A stretch of 64,000 nt of DNA from Marinobacter fonticola. GTDB taxonomy: Bacteria > Pseudomonadota > Gammaproteobacteria > Pseudomonadales > Oleiphilaceae. The notes under the pieces were generated by a model, which worked only from the letters and a program-made list of their open reading frames with translations, was not told where the DNA came from and searched no databases. The translations under genes and the position numbers were made by a program. Where the stretch lies: the NCBI RefSeq assembly GCF_008122265.1, contig NZ_CP043042.1, forward strand, positions 3,720,001 to 3,784,000, in the 5' to 3' direction. This document shows positions 18,561-31,740 of this stretch, piece after piece (positions within the stretch are counted from its first letter, which is position 1; every line of letters begins with the position of its first letter).

Positions 18561-20057
18561 ATGTATGTAGGCGTGGACTGTGGAACCCAGAGCACCAAGG
18601 TGGTCGTGGTCGACTTGGCCAACGCCCGCATCCTCGGCGAAGCCAGCCGCCCCCACCGTTTGGCGGAAGGCGAGAACGGCCGCCGCGAGCAAGACCCCGA
18701 GGAATGGATGGAGGCCTTCTTCGGCGCCTTTGCTGAAGCGGTCGCGAACGCAACTATCGATAGCCGCGCGATCCGGGCGATCGGCATCTCCGGCCAGCAA
18801 CACGGACTGGTCGCTCTGGATGCCGACGGCCAGCCGGTGCATCCCGCTAAGCTTTGGTGCGATACGGAAACCGCCCTCGAGAATGCCGTTTTGGTAGACC
18901 GGCTGGGCGGCGAAGCGGGCTGTCTGGATAAACTGGGGCTGGTGTTGCAGACGGGCTATACCGCATCGAAACTGGCCTGGCTGCGGAAAAAACACCCCGA
19001 CGCCTACCAACGCATCGACAGCATCCTGCTGCCCCACGACTACCTGAATTTCCGGCTCACCGGTGAACGGGTCGCGGAAGCCGGCGATGCGTCCGGCACC
19101 GGCTATTTCGACACCCGCGCCCGCCGGTGGCGGCATGATGTGTTCAACGCCATAGCGCCGGAACTCGATCCCGAGAGCGTCCTGCCCCGGCTGATCGAAT
19201 CTCACGAGCCCGCAGGCACGCTCACAGCGGCGATGGCACAGCGACTGGGACTCGCGGAAAACGTTCTGGTGTCCAGCGGCGGGGGCGACAACATGATGGG
19301 CGCTATCGGCACGGGCAATATCAAGCCCGGACGGGTCACCGTCAGCCTGGGCACGTCGGGCACCGTGTACGCCTTTTCCAACGAACCGGTGCTAAGCGAC
19401 AACGCCACCATCGCCAATTTCTGCGCCAGCAGCGACGGCTGGTTGCCCCTGGCCTGCACCATGAACGTGACATCCGCCACTACGCTGGTCCGCAACCTGT
19501 TCGGCCTGGAGCTGGATACCTTCAGCAAGAACGTCGCCGATGCACCGGCCGGGGCCGAAGGCATTACCATACTGCCCTTCTTCAATGGCGAGCGAGTGCC
19601 CAACCTGCCTCACGCTACCGCCAGCTTCCTCGGCCTCACCAGCTTCAACGCAACTCAGGCGAACCTGTGTCGTGCGGTGGTGGAAAGTGCCACGTTTGGC
19701 CTGCGCTATGGGTTGGAGCTGCTGGGCGACCTGGCCAAGGATGCCAGCCAGATCCGCCTGATTGGTGGCGGCGCGCGCAGCCCGGTATGGCGCCAGATTG
19801 TCGCCGACGTGCTGGGCGTTGAGGTGATCTGCCCCCGGATCAACGAAGCGGCCGCCCTGGGCGCTGCCATCCAGGCCGCTTGGTGCGACGAACATGCCCG
19901 GGGTGGGCAAGCCACGCTCGCCAGTCTCTGCGAGCGGCTGGTGAGCCTGGATCAGGAGACCCGGACCCAGCCAGACCCGGAAATTCACGACACCTATCAG
20001 GCAGTGTATCGCCGTTACCGCACGGCCCTGGAGAAACGTCACGGCGTCACTCACTGA
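18561..20057 (+). CDS. xylB: Xylulokinase
   Basis: It phosphorylates D-xylulose to xylulose 5-phosphate, and in this operon probably handles xylulose made from arabitol by the dehydrogenase. The 498-residue FGGY kinase shows DCGTQSTK at the N-terminus, ISGQQHGLV, LPHDYLNFRLTG, SLGTSGTVYAF and the C-terminal GGGARSPVWRQI signature. The ATG at 18561 has GGGAG seven bases upstream and gives the family-typical start MYVGVDCGTQ; an open frame to 18525 adds twelve extra residues and is rejected. Confidence 0.93.
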   Translation: MYVGVDCGTQSTKVVVVDLANARILGEASRPHRLAEGENGRREQDPEEWMEAFFGAFAEAVANATIDSRAIRAIGISGQQHGLVALDADGQPVHPAKLWCDTETALENAVLVDRLGGEAGCLDKLGLVLQTGYTASKLAWLRKKHPDAYQRIDSILLPHDYLNFRLTGERVAEAGDASGTGYFDTRARRWRHDVFNAIAPELDPESVLPRLIESHEPAGTLTAAMAQRLGLAENVLVSSGGGDNMMGAIGTGNIKPGRVTVSLGTSGTVYAFSNEPVLSDNATIANFCASSDGWLPLACTMNVTSATTLVRNLFGLELDTFSKNVADAPAGAEGITILPFFNGERVPNLPHATASFLGLTSFNATQANLCRAVVESATFGLRYGLELLGDLAKDASQIRLIGGGARSPVWRQIVADVLGVEVICPRINEAAALGAAIQAAWCDEHARGGQATLASLCERLVSLDQETRTQPDPEIHDTYQAVYRRYRTALEKRHGVTH

Positions 20058-20111
20058 GCCCGCGAGCTCGAGCGTGGCGCCGACATCCCTCCGACGACAG
20101 GATAAGTGACC

Positions 20112-21068
20112 ATGACACAACTCGATGCCCTTAAAAGCCATTCCCTGGTGGTGGCGGACACCGGCGATGTTAATGCCATCCGCCGCTACCAGCCTCACGA
20201 CGCCACCACCAACCCATCGCTGATCCTCAAGGCCTTCGATTTGCCGGGCCATCAAAACCTGATCGATGAGACCCTAGCGGAAGTGAAACGGGAGGTCAGC
20301 GATTCTCAAACCCGTGTCGAACAGGCGGTTGATCGACTCTCCGTCGCCATCGGCAGCGAAATTGCCGGGCTCATTCCAGGGCGCATTTCCACCGAAGTGG
20401 CCGCCAGGCTCTCCTTCGATACCGGCGCCAGTATCCGCAAGGCCCATGACCTGATGTCGCTGTACGAACAACGTGGCGTGGGTCCGGAGCGGGTGCTAAT
20501 CAAGCTGGCCTCCACCTGGGAAGGTATCCGCGCCGCCGAACAACTGGAACGGGAAGGCATCCAGTGCAACCTGACGCTGCTGTTCAGCGAAGCCCAGGCC
20601 CGCGCCTGTTTCGATGCCGGTGTACACCTGATGTCGCCGTTTGTCGGCCGGGTCACGGACTGGTACAAGGCGAGCACCGGCAAGGATTACGGGCCGGAGG
20701 ATGACCCGGGCGTCCAGTTCGTCCGCAACGTCTGCAACATCGCCCGCACGTATGCCTACGATACGGTCGTCATGGGCGCCAGCTTCCGCAATACCGGACA
20801 GGTTCTGGCGTTAGCCGGCTGTAACCGGCTGACGATTTCCCCCGCCTTGCTGGAAGAGCTGGACGCCAGTGATGCCGGCGTGGAAAAACGGATCAGCGAT
20901 ATCGGCGAAGCCAGCGAGCGTCTGCCGTCACTTACGGAGTCAGAGTTCCGCTGGGGCCACAATCAGGATGCGATGGCCAACGATAAGCTGGCAGAGGGCA
21001 TTCGGCGTTTTGCTGCGGATCAGGAGGTCCTGGAAAAGCGCATTGCTGAACGCATGGCTGGACAATAG
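20112..21068 (+). CDS. tal: Transaldolase
   Basis: This pentose phosphate enzyme moves a dihydroxyacetone unit between sugar phosphates. The 318-residue protein is full length and has DATTNPSLI, the Schiff-base lysine K131 in LIKLASTWEG, CNLTLLFS, and SPFVGRVTDWYK. It is the last gene of the polyol operon, where it would help turn xylulose 5-phosphate into fructose 6-phosphate. Start ATG 20112 has AGGA nine bases upstream; the GTG two codons earlier is less likely. A strong hairpin follows the stop. Confidence 0.95.
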   Translation: MTQLDALKSHSLVVADTGDVNAIRRYQPHDATTNPSLILKAFDLPGHQNLIDETLAEVKREVSDSQTRVEQAVDRLSVAIGSEIAGLIPGRISTEVAARLSFDTGASIRKAHDLMSLYEQRGVGPERVLIKLASTWEGIRAAEQLEREGIQCNLTLLFSEAQARACFDAGVHLMSPFVGRVTDWYKASTGKDYGPEDDPGVQFVRNVCNIARTYAYDTVVMGASFRNTGQVLALAGCNRLTISPALLEELDASDAGVEKRISDIGEASERLPSLTESEFRWGHNQDAMANDKLAEGIRRFAADQEVLEKRIAERMAGQ

Positions 21069-21086
21069 AGCTCGTGCATAAAGGGA

Positions 21087-21133
21087 ATGGATACCGGCGC
21101 TTCCGCTGTCCCTCCTCCAGCGCCGGCATCCAT
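21087..21133 (+). terminator. Probable transcription end of the polyol operon
   Basis: ATGGAT (21087-21092) plus CCGGCGCT (21094-21101) pair with AGCGCCGG (21119-21126) plus ATCCAT (21128-21133), a 14-bp stem with one mismatched base on each side. The tail is only moderately T-rich (CCTCTTCTATC). It follows the last gene of the operon by 19 bases. Confidence 0.5.
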
Positions 21134-21285
21134 CCTCTTCTATCGAAGCCTCGAGTTATAACCAGCGCAGATTCATTCGTTACCTTTACACCAACGTCCT
21201 AATGCCGGATTCGCGCAAAGTCTGCAAACTGGCCATAATTGCCAAGCTAACGATTTCACGCATCCACGCCAAGGACACCCACTGA

Positions 21286-22173
21286 ATGCTCGCCCAGATC
21301 ATCTCGACCATGCTGCCGGTTTTTCTGATCGCCGGCTGCGGCACCCTCTATGGTCGATACCGCAGCCCGGACATTCAGGGGCTGAACACCCTCAACATGG
21401 AGTTGTTCGTACCCATGCTGGTGTTCGCCGTACTGGCGGACCAGAAGGCGCCACTACAGGCGTATGCCGACCTGGCAATCGCGGGTGTGGTCATCATATT
21501 GGGTTCTGGCGTGTTGCTCTGGCCATTGGCGAAGGTGCTCAACCTGAACATGCGGACCTTCCTGCCGCCGATGATGTTCAACAATTCAGGCAACATGGGA
21601 ATCCCATTAATTGTGCTGGCGTTCGGCGAAGAGGCCCTGCCCGCGGCGATTGTGCTATTCATTGTCGAGATGCTGCTGCATTTTTCCATCGGCCTGCGCA
21701 TGATCGATCCGCATACGCCGATCTGGCGTCTGCTGCGCCTACCGATCGTTGCCGCCAGTATCGCTGGTCTCGCCATCAATCTCGGCGGCGTCCCCCTGCC
21801 CCAATGGCTGCTGGAAACGCTGAACATGCTCGGTGGGGTATGTGTTCCGCTGATGCTGTTCGCACTGGGTGTACGTATGCTGGATGTGGATTTCAGCGCG
21901 TGGAAAATGGGGCTGCTGGGCGCCGTAGCCTGCCCTGCCAGCGGCCTGATCCTGGCTTGGCCCATGATCGCCTGGCTCGATCTGCCCCCGCTCCAGATCG
22001 CGGCGCTCTGGGTATTCGCCGCTTTGCCGCCTGCGGTCCTGAACTACATCGTCGCCGAGCAATACCGCCAGGAACCCCATAACGTGGCGTCCCTGGTGCT
22101 GATCGGCAACCTGGGCAGTCTCGTAGTCATGCCGATTGTGCTGGGACTGGTTTTTGCCCACGTCCAAGCCTGA
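21286..22173 (+). CDS. AEC (auxin efflux carrier) family transporter
   Basis: The 295-residue membrane protein has about ten hydrophobic segments with the two-fold pattern of the AEC family, including FNNSGNMGIPLIVLAFGEEAL in the crossover helix. Bacterial members move small carboxylates such as malate or malonate. AAGGAC lies ten bases before the ATG. It is separated from the polyol operon by a hairpin and converges on the racemase gene 15 bases away, so it is probably its own unit. Substrate unknown. Confidence 0.87.
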   Translation: MLAQIISTMLPVFLIAGCGTLYGRYRSPDIQGLNTLNMELFVPMLVFAVLADQKAPLQAYADLAIAGVVIILGSGVLLWPLAKVLNLNMRTFLPPMMFNNSGNMGIPLIVLAFGEEALPAAIVLFIVEMLLHFSIGLRMIDPHTPIWRLLRLPIVAASIAGLAINLGGVPLPQWLLETLNMLGGVCVPLMLFALGVRMLDVDFSAWKMGLLGAVACPASGLILAWPMIAWLDLPPLQIAALWVFAALPPAVLNYIVAEQYRQEPHNVASLVLIGNLGSLVVMPIVLGLVFAHVQA

Positions 22174-22188
22174 AGATCAGACTGGCGA

Positions 22189-22883
22189 TCAGAGATCCAT
22201 CAACGCCAACCTAACGGCTTCCTCCGCGTGAATCTGCGCGGTGTCGTAGAGAGGGACCGCGGTATGTTCCGGTCCCACTAGTAGGGCGATTTCGGTGCAG
22301 CCCAGGACAATGGCTTCGGCACCCCGCTCGTGCAGATGGTCGATGCATTTCAGGTAGCGCTGGCGTGACTCGTCGCGGATGACGCCCAGACACAGTTCCT
22401 CGAAGATGATGTGGTGGATCATGGCCTGCTCGTCGTCCGACGGCACCAGCACGTCCATTTCGTACCGGTCGCGCATGGGGCCCTTGTAGAAATCCTGCTC
22501 CATAGTGTAGCGAGTGCCGAGCAGGCCCACATGACGTACGCCATCGGCCTTCAGCTTTTCCGCTGTGGCATCGGCGATGTGAAGCAAGGGAATGGAAATC
22601 GCCGCCTGAATCTCCGGCGCCACCTTGTGCATGGTGTTGGTGCCGATCAGCAGGAAATCCGCACCGCCCGCCTCAACCGACTGAGCGGCCTTGGACAGCA
22701 GTCGCGCGGTTTCCGGCCAATCCCCGGACTTCTGCAGTGCCTCAATATCCGCAAAATCCACACTGTTCATCACGATCCGCGCCGAGTGCAGACCGCCCAG
22801 GGCCTGCTTGACGCCCTCGTTCAGAGCGCGGTAATAGCTCACCGTGGATTCCCAGCTCATTCCGCCTAATAGGCCGATGGTTT

Positions 22884-22887
<4 letters not shown>
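22189..22887 (-). CDS. Aspartate/glutamate racemase family protein (YgeA-like)
   Basis: The 232-residue protein belongs to the cofactor-independent amino-acid racemases. The second catalytic cysteine is present (C197 in VLGCTEIALL), but the first position is threonine (T83 in IGTNTMHK). This Thr/Cys pair is what I recall for E. coli YgeA (EcL-DER), so it is probably an active racemase of that subgroup rather than a dead enzyme. An AAGGAG site precedes the ATG, which overlaps the stop of the hybrid kinase gene (ATGA). The kinase and racemase are therefore translated in a coupled way, an unusual pairing. Confidence 0.85.
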
Positions 22888-27491
<4,604 letters not shown>

Positions 27492-27566
27492 CTTTCAGCC
27501 CATCCCGACATTGACTGAGCGATAGGTAACTTCAGCTCAAATCTATTCCGTCCTGAATCTTTGGCT

Positions 27567-27881
27567 TCAATAACGCCGCATCAGCTTGCTGAACGTAGCC
27601 TCGTCCCCCGCCTCGCTCTGCGCCGTTACGAATATAATAGCCGCATCTTGCCTCGAAGGACTCTGTTTTAGATGGAGACACGTTTCGTAGCCGTCCCGAC
27701 CCGGCATTATCCTTAAATCCCGGAGAACGACCTGATCCCGTCCGGGTCCGTGAGCAGCCCCTACCAGCTATTTTAGATTAACGAGCGGCTGATCTGATTC
27801 CCTTTGAGGTTAGCACATTGAGCAACATCGCCAGCGTTATCCTATCGATTGCACGAGTCTTGGCGACCTTTGTCTCGGCAT
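27567..27881 (-). pseudogene. Decayed response-regulator receiver domain
   Basis: On the minus strand, two segments read as a receiver domain in different frames. The upstream part (around 27780-27855) gives DRITLAMLLNVLTSKG, like the first helix of a receiver. The downstream part (27567-27767) gives VVLRDLRIMPGRDGYETC, then SRQDAAIIFVTAQSEAGDEA before a stop, like the phosphorylation site, alpha-3 and beta-4 of a receiver. Stops and at least one frameshift separate them. No intact start or output domain remains. It lies between the hybrid kinase and an EamA gene, so it may be the former partner regulator of that kinase. Found by reading the frames; boundaries are approximate. Confidence 0.62.
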
Positions 27882-27932
27882 GGCCTGCGCGACATTAAGA
27901 CTGGCGAGCGTGTCGTTACAGGTAGCCCGACC

Positions 27933-28865
27933 TCAGGTTGACTGCGCCTTTGTTCGCATTAGAAGACGCGCCGGGCGGCCGTCCACTAGCGCCAACCCGA
28001 GACCGATCAGCGCCATACCCGCGAAGTGTTTTGGCTCGAGCATCTCGTTGAGAAACGCGACCCCCAGCAGAATCGCACTCACGGGTATCAGAAAGGTGAC
28101 CAGCAGCAGATTGGTCGCTCCCGCCGTGGCCAGGATACGGAAGTAGAGGATATAAGCCAGGGCGGTCGAGAGTACCGCCAGAGCGATGACCGCTGCCCAG
28201 GTTCCCGTACCAGGCGGGGTCAGATTCCAGGGACGGTCCAGGATCAACGCAACCGGGACGATCAGTACGGTAGAGGCCGTTACTTGGCCAGTCGCGGCAA
28301 CCATCGGCTGAACGTTGAGGCGGCGAAAGCGTCTCCCGAAAACACCTCCAAAGGCATAAGCCAACGCAGCGCCTAGGATCGCGCATTGTGCCGCCACATC
28401 CTGACCAATACCCGACAGCACGTCCGGGCCGATGATGGATATCACGCCGGTAAAACCTACCATCAGACCGACCAACCGGGAACGCGTCATCTTCTCGTCC
28501 ACCGTAAACAAATGCGCAACAACCAGCGTGAGTAAAGGAGTGGTGGCATTGAGAATAGAAGCCAGTCCGCTGGCGATATGTGTCTGTCCCCAAACGATGA
28601 GGCTAAACGGCACCATGTTGTTGATGAACCCCATACCGAAGAACGCCAGCCAGATCCTTGGCGTCGACGGCATGCGAAGGCCCATTAAGTGAACGACCAA
28701 TAGTAGCGTTAATGCTGCCAACCCGACACGAAGCGCCACAATGGTAAATGGAGGCAACTCACGTACGGCCACGCCGACGAAGAAGAAAGAGCCGCCCCAA
28801 AGGACGGACAAGAGGACCAGCAACGTCCATTCCAGGCGCCCCATCGGCAAAAAGGATTCACTCAT
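27933..28865 (-). CDS. EamA/DMT-family metabolite exporter
   Basis: The 310-residue protein has ten membrane helices in two EamA repeats (first around WTLLVLLSVLWGGSFF, second around GAALAYAFGGVFGRRF). Members of the drug/metabolite transporter superfamily export amino acids, nucleosides or other metabolites; the substrate cannot be read here. The start ATG has GGAG upstream. A nested inverted repeat lies upstream at 28882-28914 (CATTCAT with ATGAATG around GCCT-AA-AGGC) and could be a regulator site. The gene ends close to the decayed receiver domain. Confidence 0.88.
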   Translation of the reverse strand: MSESFLPMGRLEWTLLVLLSVLWGGSFFFVGVAVRELPPFTIVALRVGLAALTLLLVVHLMGLRMPSTPRIWLAFFGMGFINNMVPFSLIVWGQTHIASGLASILNATTPLLTLVVAHLFTVDEKMTRSRLVGLMVGFTGVISIIGPDVLSGIGQDVAAQCAILGAALAYAFGGVFGRRFRRLNVQPMVAATGQVTASTVLIVPVALILDRPWNLTPPGTGTWAAVIALAVLSTALAYILYFRILATAGATNLLLVTFLIPVSAILLGVAFLNEMLEPKHFAGMALIGLGLALVDGRPARLLMRTKAQST

Positions 28866-28991
28866 CGTCGGATCTCCAGATCATTCATTCGATGGCCTAA
28901 AGGCTAGATGAATGTGGGTCGGCCAACACTCCGGAACTTGCGCAAAATTTGTGGGCATGGATTTGTGGACAGCGGGCTTCGGCAAAACCGG

Positions 28992-29684
28992 TTAGTCCAG
29001 CGATAGCAGATGCTGTTCCAGCGCCACCGGATCGTTCACGGTGACACGGCCATAGGTGAAAGTGATGTGTCCTTCAGCCTCGAACGTCTTAAGCACCTTG
29101 TGCACGCCCTGGCGGGTCATTCCCATCATGTTGGCGATGTGCTCGCGGGTGAGGCGAAAAGTCACCGCATTGGCGCGGACGTAACCGCCGCTGTGCATCT
29201 GGGCGAGGAACAGCAGGCGGCGTCCTACTCTCGCCTGGGTACCGCGGAGCGCATCGTCCTCGATCATCGACATGGCGGCCCAAAGACGCTGGCTGAGCAG
29301 GTCCAGCACCACGGGGTAGCACTGCGGGTAACGCTGCATCAGTTCGCGAAAGTACTCACCGGGCAGGTCGGCGATGGTCGCCGCCTCGTGGGCACGGGCG
29401 CCATAGACTCTCGGCGTGCGCGGCGAAAATACCGTGTCGCCGAACCAGGTGCCATGATCGAAAATAATCAGCACCGCCTCCCGCCCCTCGGCGTTCACCG
29501 AACTGATTCGCACCGTGCCTTCGGCGATCACACAAATGCTGGATTGCAGGGTGCCTTTATCGTAGATCACCTCGTCCGGTTCGAAACGTCGGACACGGGC
29601 GTGGCCGGCAGCTTCGTCGATGGCGTCATCGGGAAAACCGGCGAAGATGGGACAGTGGCGGAGAACGGCGCGGGTATCGATCAT
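28992..29684 (-). CDS. Crp/Fnr-family transcriptional regulator
   Basis: The 230-residue protein has an N-terminal cyclic-nucleotide-like sensor domain (residues ~10-125, CPIFAGFPDDAI) and a C-terminal winged helix with recognition segment REHIANMMGMTRQGVHKVLK (near residue 180). It lacks the FNR-type N-terminal cysteine cluster, so it does not look like an oxygen sensor. ATG 29684 is preferred to a TTG six codons upstream. It is divergent from the aldolase/HD gene pair, sharing a 99-base control region, and probably regulates that pair. Confidence 0.88.
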   Translation of the reverse strand: MIDTRAVLRHCPIFAGFPDDAIDEAAGHARVRRFEPDEVIYDKGTLQSSICVIAEGTVRISSVNAEGREAVLIIFDHGTWFGDTVFSPRTPRVYGARAHEAATIADLPGEYFRELMQRYPQCYPVVLDLLSQRLWAAMSMIEDDALRGTQARVGRRLLFLAQMHSGGYVRANAVTFRLTREHIANMMGMTRQGVHKVLKTFEAEGHITFTYGRVTVNDPVALEQHLLSLD

Positions 29685-29783
29685 CGGGCAAGTGTAAACC
29701 AATTGACAGAGTTCGCACCTCTCCCGGCTCTAGACTGACGGTATCAGTACAATAACGACGATACACCGCATGAGAGGTGAACC

Positions 29784-30569
29784 ATGAATACCGCCGTCAA
29801 TCCCCATCCGCCCACCGTCCCGTCGAAGCAAGAAAAAGTCACTGCCGAGGAATGGCAGCTACGAGTGGATCTTGCCGCCGCCTACCGGCTGATCGCCTTG
29901 CACGGCTGGGACGATCTGATCTTCACTCACATTTCCGCCCGCATTCCCGGCGACGAACATCATTTTCTGATCAATCCCTACGGCATGATGTTCGAGGAAA
30001 TCACCGCCTCAAGCCTGGTACGGGTGGATCAGGAGGCGAATAAGCTGGACCCGGACGATTACGACATCAACCCGGCCGGCTTCACCATCCACAGCGCGAT
30101 CCATGCGGTGCGTGAAGACGCCACCTGCGTCATGCACACCCATACGACTGCCGGCGTTGCAGTATCGGCACAGAAAGACGGCCTATTGCCGCTGTCTCAG
30201 CAGAGCCTGTTCCCCCTGGCCAGCCTGGCTTACCACGATTACGAAGGGGTCGCCCTGCGTGACGACGAAAAGTCCCGGCTACAAGCGGATCTGGGCGAAT
30301 CGAGCTTCATGATCCTGCGCAATCACGGCCTGCTTACGGTAGGCAGCTCCATCGCCGACGCCTTCCTGGGTATGTTCATCCTGCAGCGGGCCTGCGAAAT
30401 CCAGATCGATGCGCTGGCCGGCAACCGCGAGCTGACACCCATCCCCGGCGGCATTGTCGATACCATCAAGCAGCAGGCTGCCCAAGTCACCAAAGGCATG
30501 GGCGGCAACCTGGCCTGGCCGGGACTGCTACGCAAACTCGACCGTATCGATTCCAGCTTCCGCCAGTGA
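29784..30569 (+). CDS. Class II aldolase/adducin-family protein
   Basis: The 261-residue protein has the class II aldolase/adducin fold. The Zn-binding pair appears as MHTHTTAG (near residue 117) and the C-terminal histidine as LRNHGLLTVG (near residue 176); the segment WDDLIFTHISARIPGD near the N-terminus is also typical. Such enzymes act as fuculose-phosphate aldolases, epimerases or decarboxylase-like proteins, and many are uncharacterised. GAGAGGTGAACC precedes the ATG. It is followed 27 bases later by the HD protein, forming a two-gene operon opposite a Crp-type regulator. No kinase for a sugar substrate is nearby, so a non-phosphorylated substrate is possible. Confidence 0.87.
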   Translation: MNTAVNPHPPTVPSKQEKVTAEEWQLRVDLAAAYRLIALHGWDDLIFTHISARIPGDEHHFLINPYGMMFEEITASSLVRVDQEANKLDPDDYDINPAGFTIHSAIHAVREDATCVMHTHTTAGVAVSAQKDGLLPLSQQSLFPLASLAYHDYEGVALRDDEKSRLQADLGESSFMILRNHGLLTVGSSIADAFLGMFILQRACEIQIDALAGNRELTPIPGGIVDTIKQQAAQVTKGMGGNLAWPGLLRKLDRIDSSFRQ

Positions 30570-30596
30570 TTTAAGGCCAATAATTTTAGGAGAGAG

Positions 30597-31196
30597 ATGA
30601 TGAACAGCGAAGACCAAGCCCACGCCCAGTTCACACACATGAAAGACGGTACGGCCGAAGACTGGCACACCATCGCCGCTTCCTTCGGCGATTTTGCCAA
30701 GTCCCTGCCGGATCGGATCATGGATCATTTGCGGTTGCTTGAAGGCGACTTCGGCGGTTTCAAGGTGGATCGCATGACCCACAGCCTGCAGACCGCCACC
30801 CTGGCCCACCGGGACGGCAAGGACGACGAATACGTGGTGTGTGCCTTGCTGCACGATATCGGCGACACCCTAGGCACCTACAACCATGCCGACGTGGCCG
30901 CGGTGCTACTGGAGCCATTCGTCAGCGAGGAGAACCATTGGATGGTCAAGCACCACGCGATCTTCCAGGGCTACTACTTCTTCCATCACCTGGGTCTGGA
31001 CCCCAACATGCGGGAGAACTTCAAGGAACACCCGTATTACCAGCAGACTTTGGAGTTTGTGAGCAAATACGACTCTCCGGCATTCGATCCGGAGGCGGAA
31101 ACCTTGCCCTTGTCCTACTTCGAACCGATGCTGCGCCAGGTATTTGCCAAGCCGCGCAAGTCGCTCTACAAGAAGGCGATGAGCGAAGAGGCCTGA
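30597..31196 (+). CDS. HD-domain protein of the PhnZ/TmpB-like diiron oxygenase group
   Basis: The 199-residue protein has the metal-ligand set of HD-type mixed-valence diiron oxygenases: H62 (MTHSLQTA), H86-D87 (ALLHDIGD), H97 (NHADVAAVLLEPF), H119 or H120 (VKHHAIF) and D159 (KYDSPAFD). The spacing and the HSLQ...LLHD pattern match PhnZ rather than HD phosphohydrolases or cyclic-di-GMP enzymes. The lid Tyr and Glu of PhnZ are replaced by Phe, and a His after the HD motif is Asp (HDIGD), so the substrate is probably not 2-amino-1-hydroxyethylphosphonate. AGGAGAG precedes the start. Assignment is from remembered sequences; a simple hydrolase remains possible. Confidence 0.7.
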   Translation: MMNSEDQAHAQFTHMKDGTAEDWHTIAASFGDFAKSLPDRIMDHLRLLEGDFGGFKVDRMTHSLQTATLAHRDGKDDEYVVCALLHDIGDTLGTYNHADVAAVLLEPFVSEENHWMVKHHAIFQGYYFFHHLGLDPNMRENFKEHPYYQQTLEFVSKYDSPAFDPEAETLPLSYFEPMLRQVFAKPRKSLYKKAMSEEA

Positions 31197-31740
31197 CGGC
31201 TAATCGTCGGATCCCGCATCGGTGGGAGGGGTGTCTCCATTCCCACCGGCGCGGCCCGAGCTTCGGTCGCCAGACTGCCGACGTAATGTTCAGCATCGCT
31301 TTGCCGCCTGGCTGACGCACCGGCGATTACCCACGGCTTACACCTCTGTCATTTACCGGATTTTAACGTGCGACCCGGCAAACAGCGTACTAGGGTTAAT
31401 AGTGAGCGACGGAGTTGAACGGTGGAGCGACCTTCGATTCCAGCAGGAGTGGGTGACTGCTCCAGAGATGACGCCCCCGCACGGGCTTGTCTCAACTCAC
31501 AGTCTTTTAGTCTGTTGCGTCTCCAACCTGGTGCCCGGTGATAACTGATCATTCCCACCCTAGATGATCAGTCTATTTTCACCGGGCCTTTTTTTGCCTG
31601 CCTTTTTGCCCGCCTGTTTTCAGCCCGTCATCATTTCCGTCACTCCGGCAACTGTGCTGAAAGGCCCACTTGGTTATACTCCGGCAAAACACACAATAAC
31701 GATGCAAGTAAAACGAACTTGCCGACGAAACAGGAACACT
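31197..31740. other. 544-base non-coding region between HD gene and wax ester synthase
   Basis: No credible gene. An 8-bp hairpin at 31220-31227/31241-31248 (CGGTGGGA with TCCCACCG) lies after the HD gene without a T-run. A strong terminator lies at 31533-31595, over 330 bases from the HD stop. The stretch between contains several GGA triplets (for example near 31410-31455) and weak promoter-like boxes around 31363-31393. It may encode a small RNA or be a long 3' untranslated region. Confidence 0.5.
31533..31595 (+). terminator. Strong rho-independent terminator
   Basis: GCCCGGTGA (31533-31541) pairs with TCACCGGGC (31579-31587), and inside it ACTGATCAT (31544-31552) pairs with ATGATCAGT (31564-31572). 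A run of seven T follows the stem at once (31589-31595). This is a textbook intrinsic terminator for plus-strand transcription. Confidence 0.85.
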
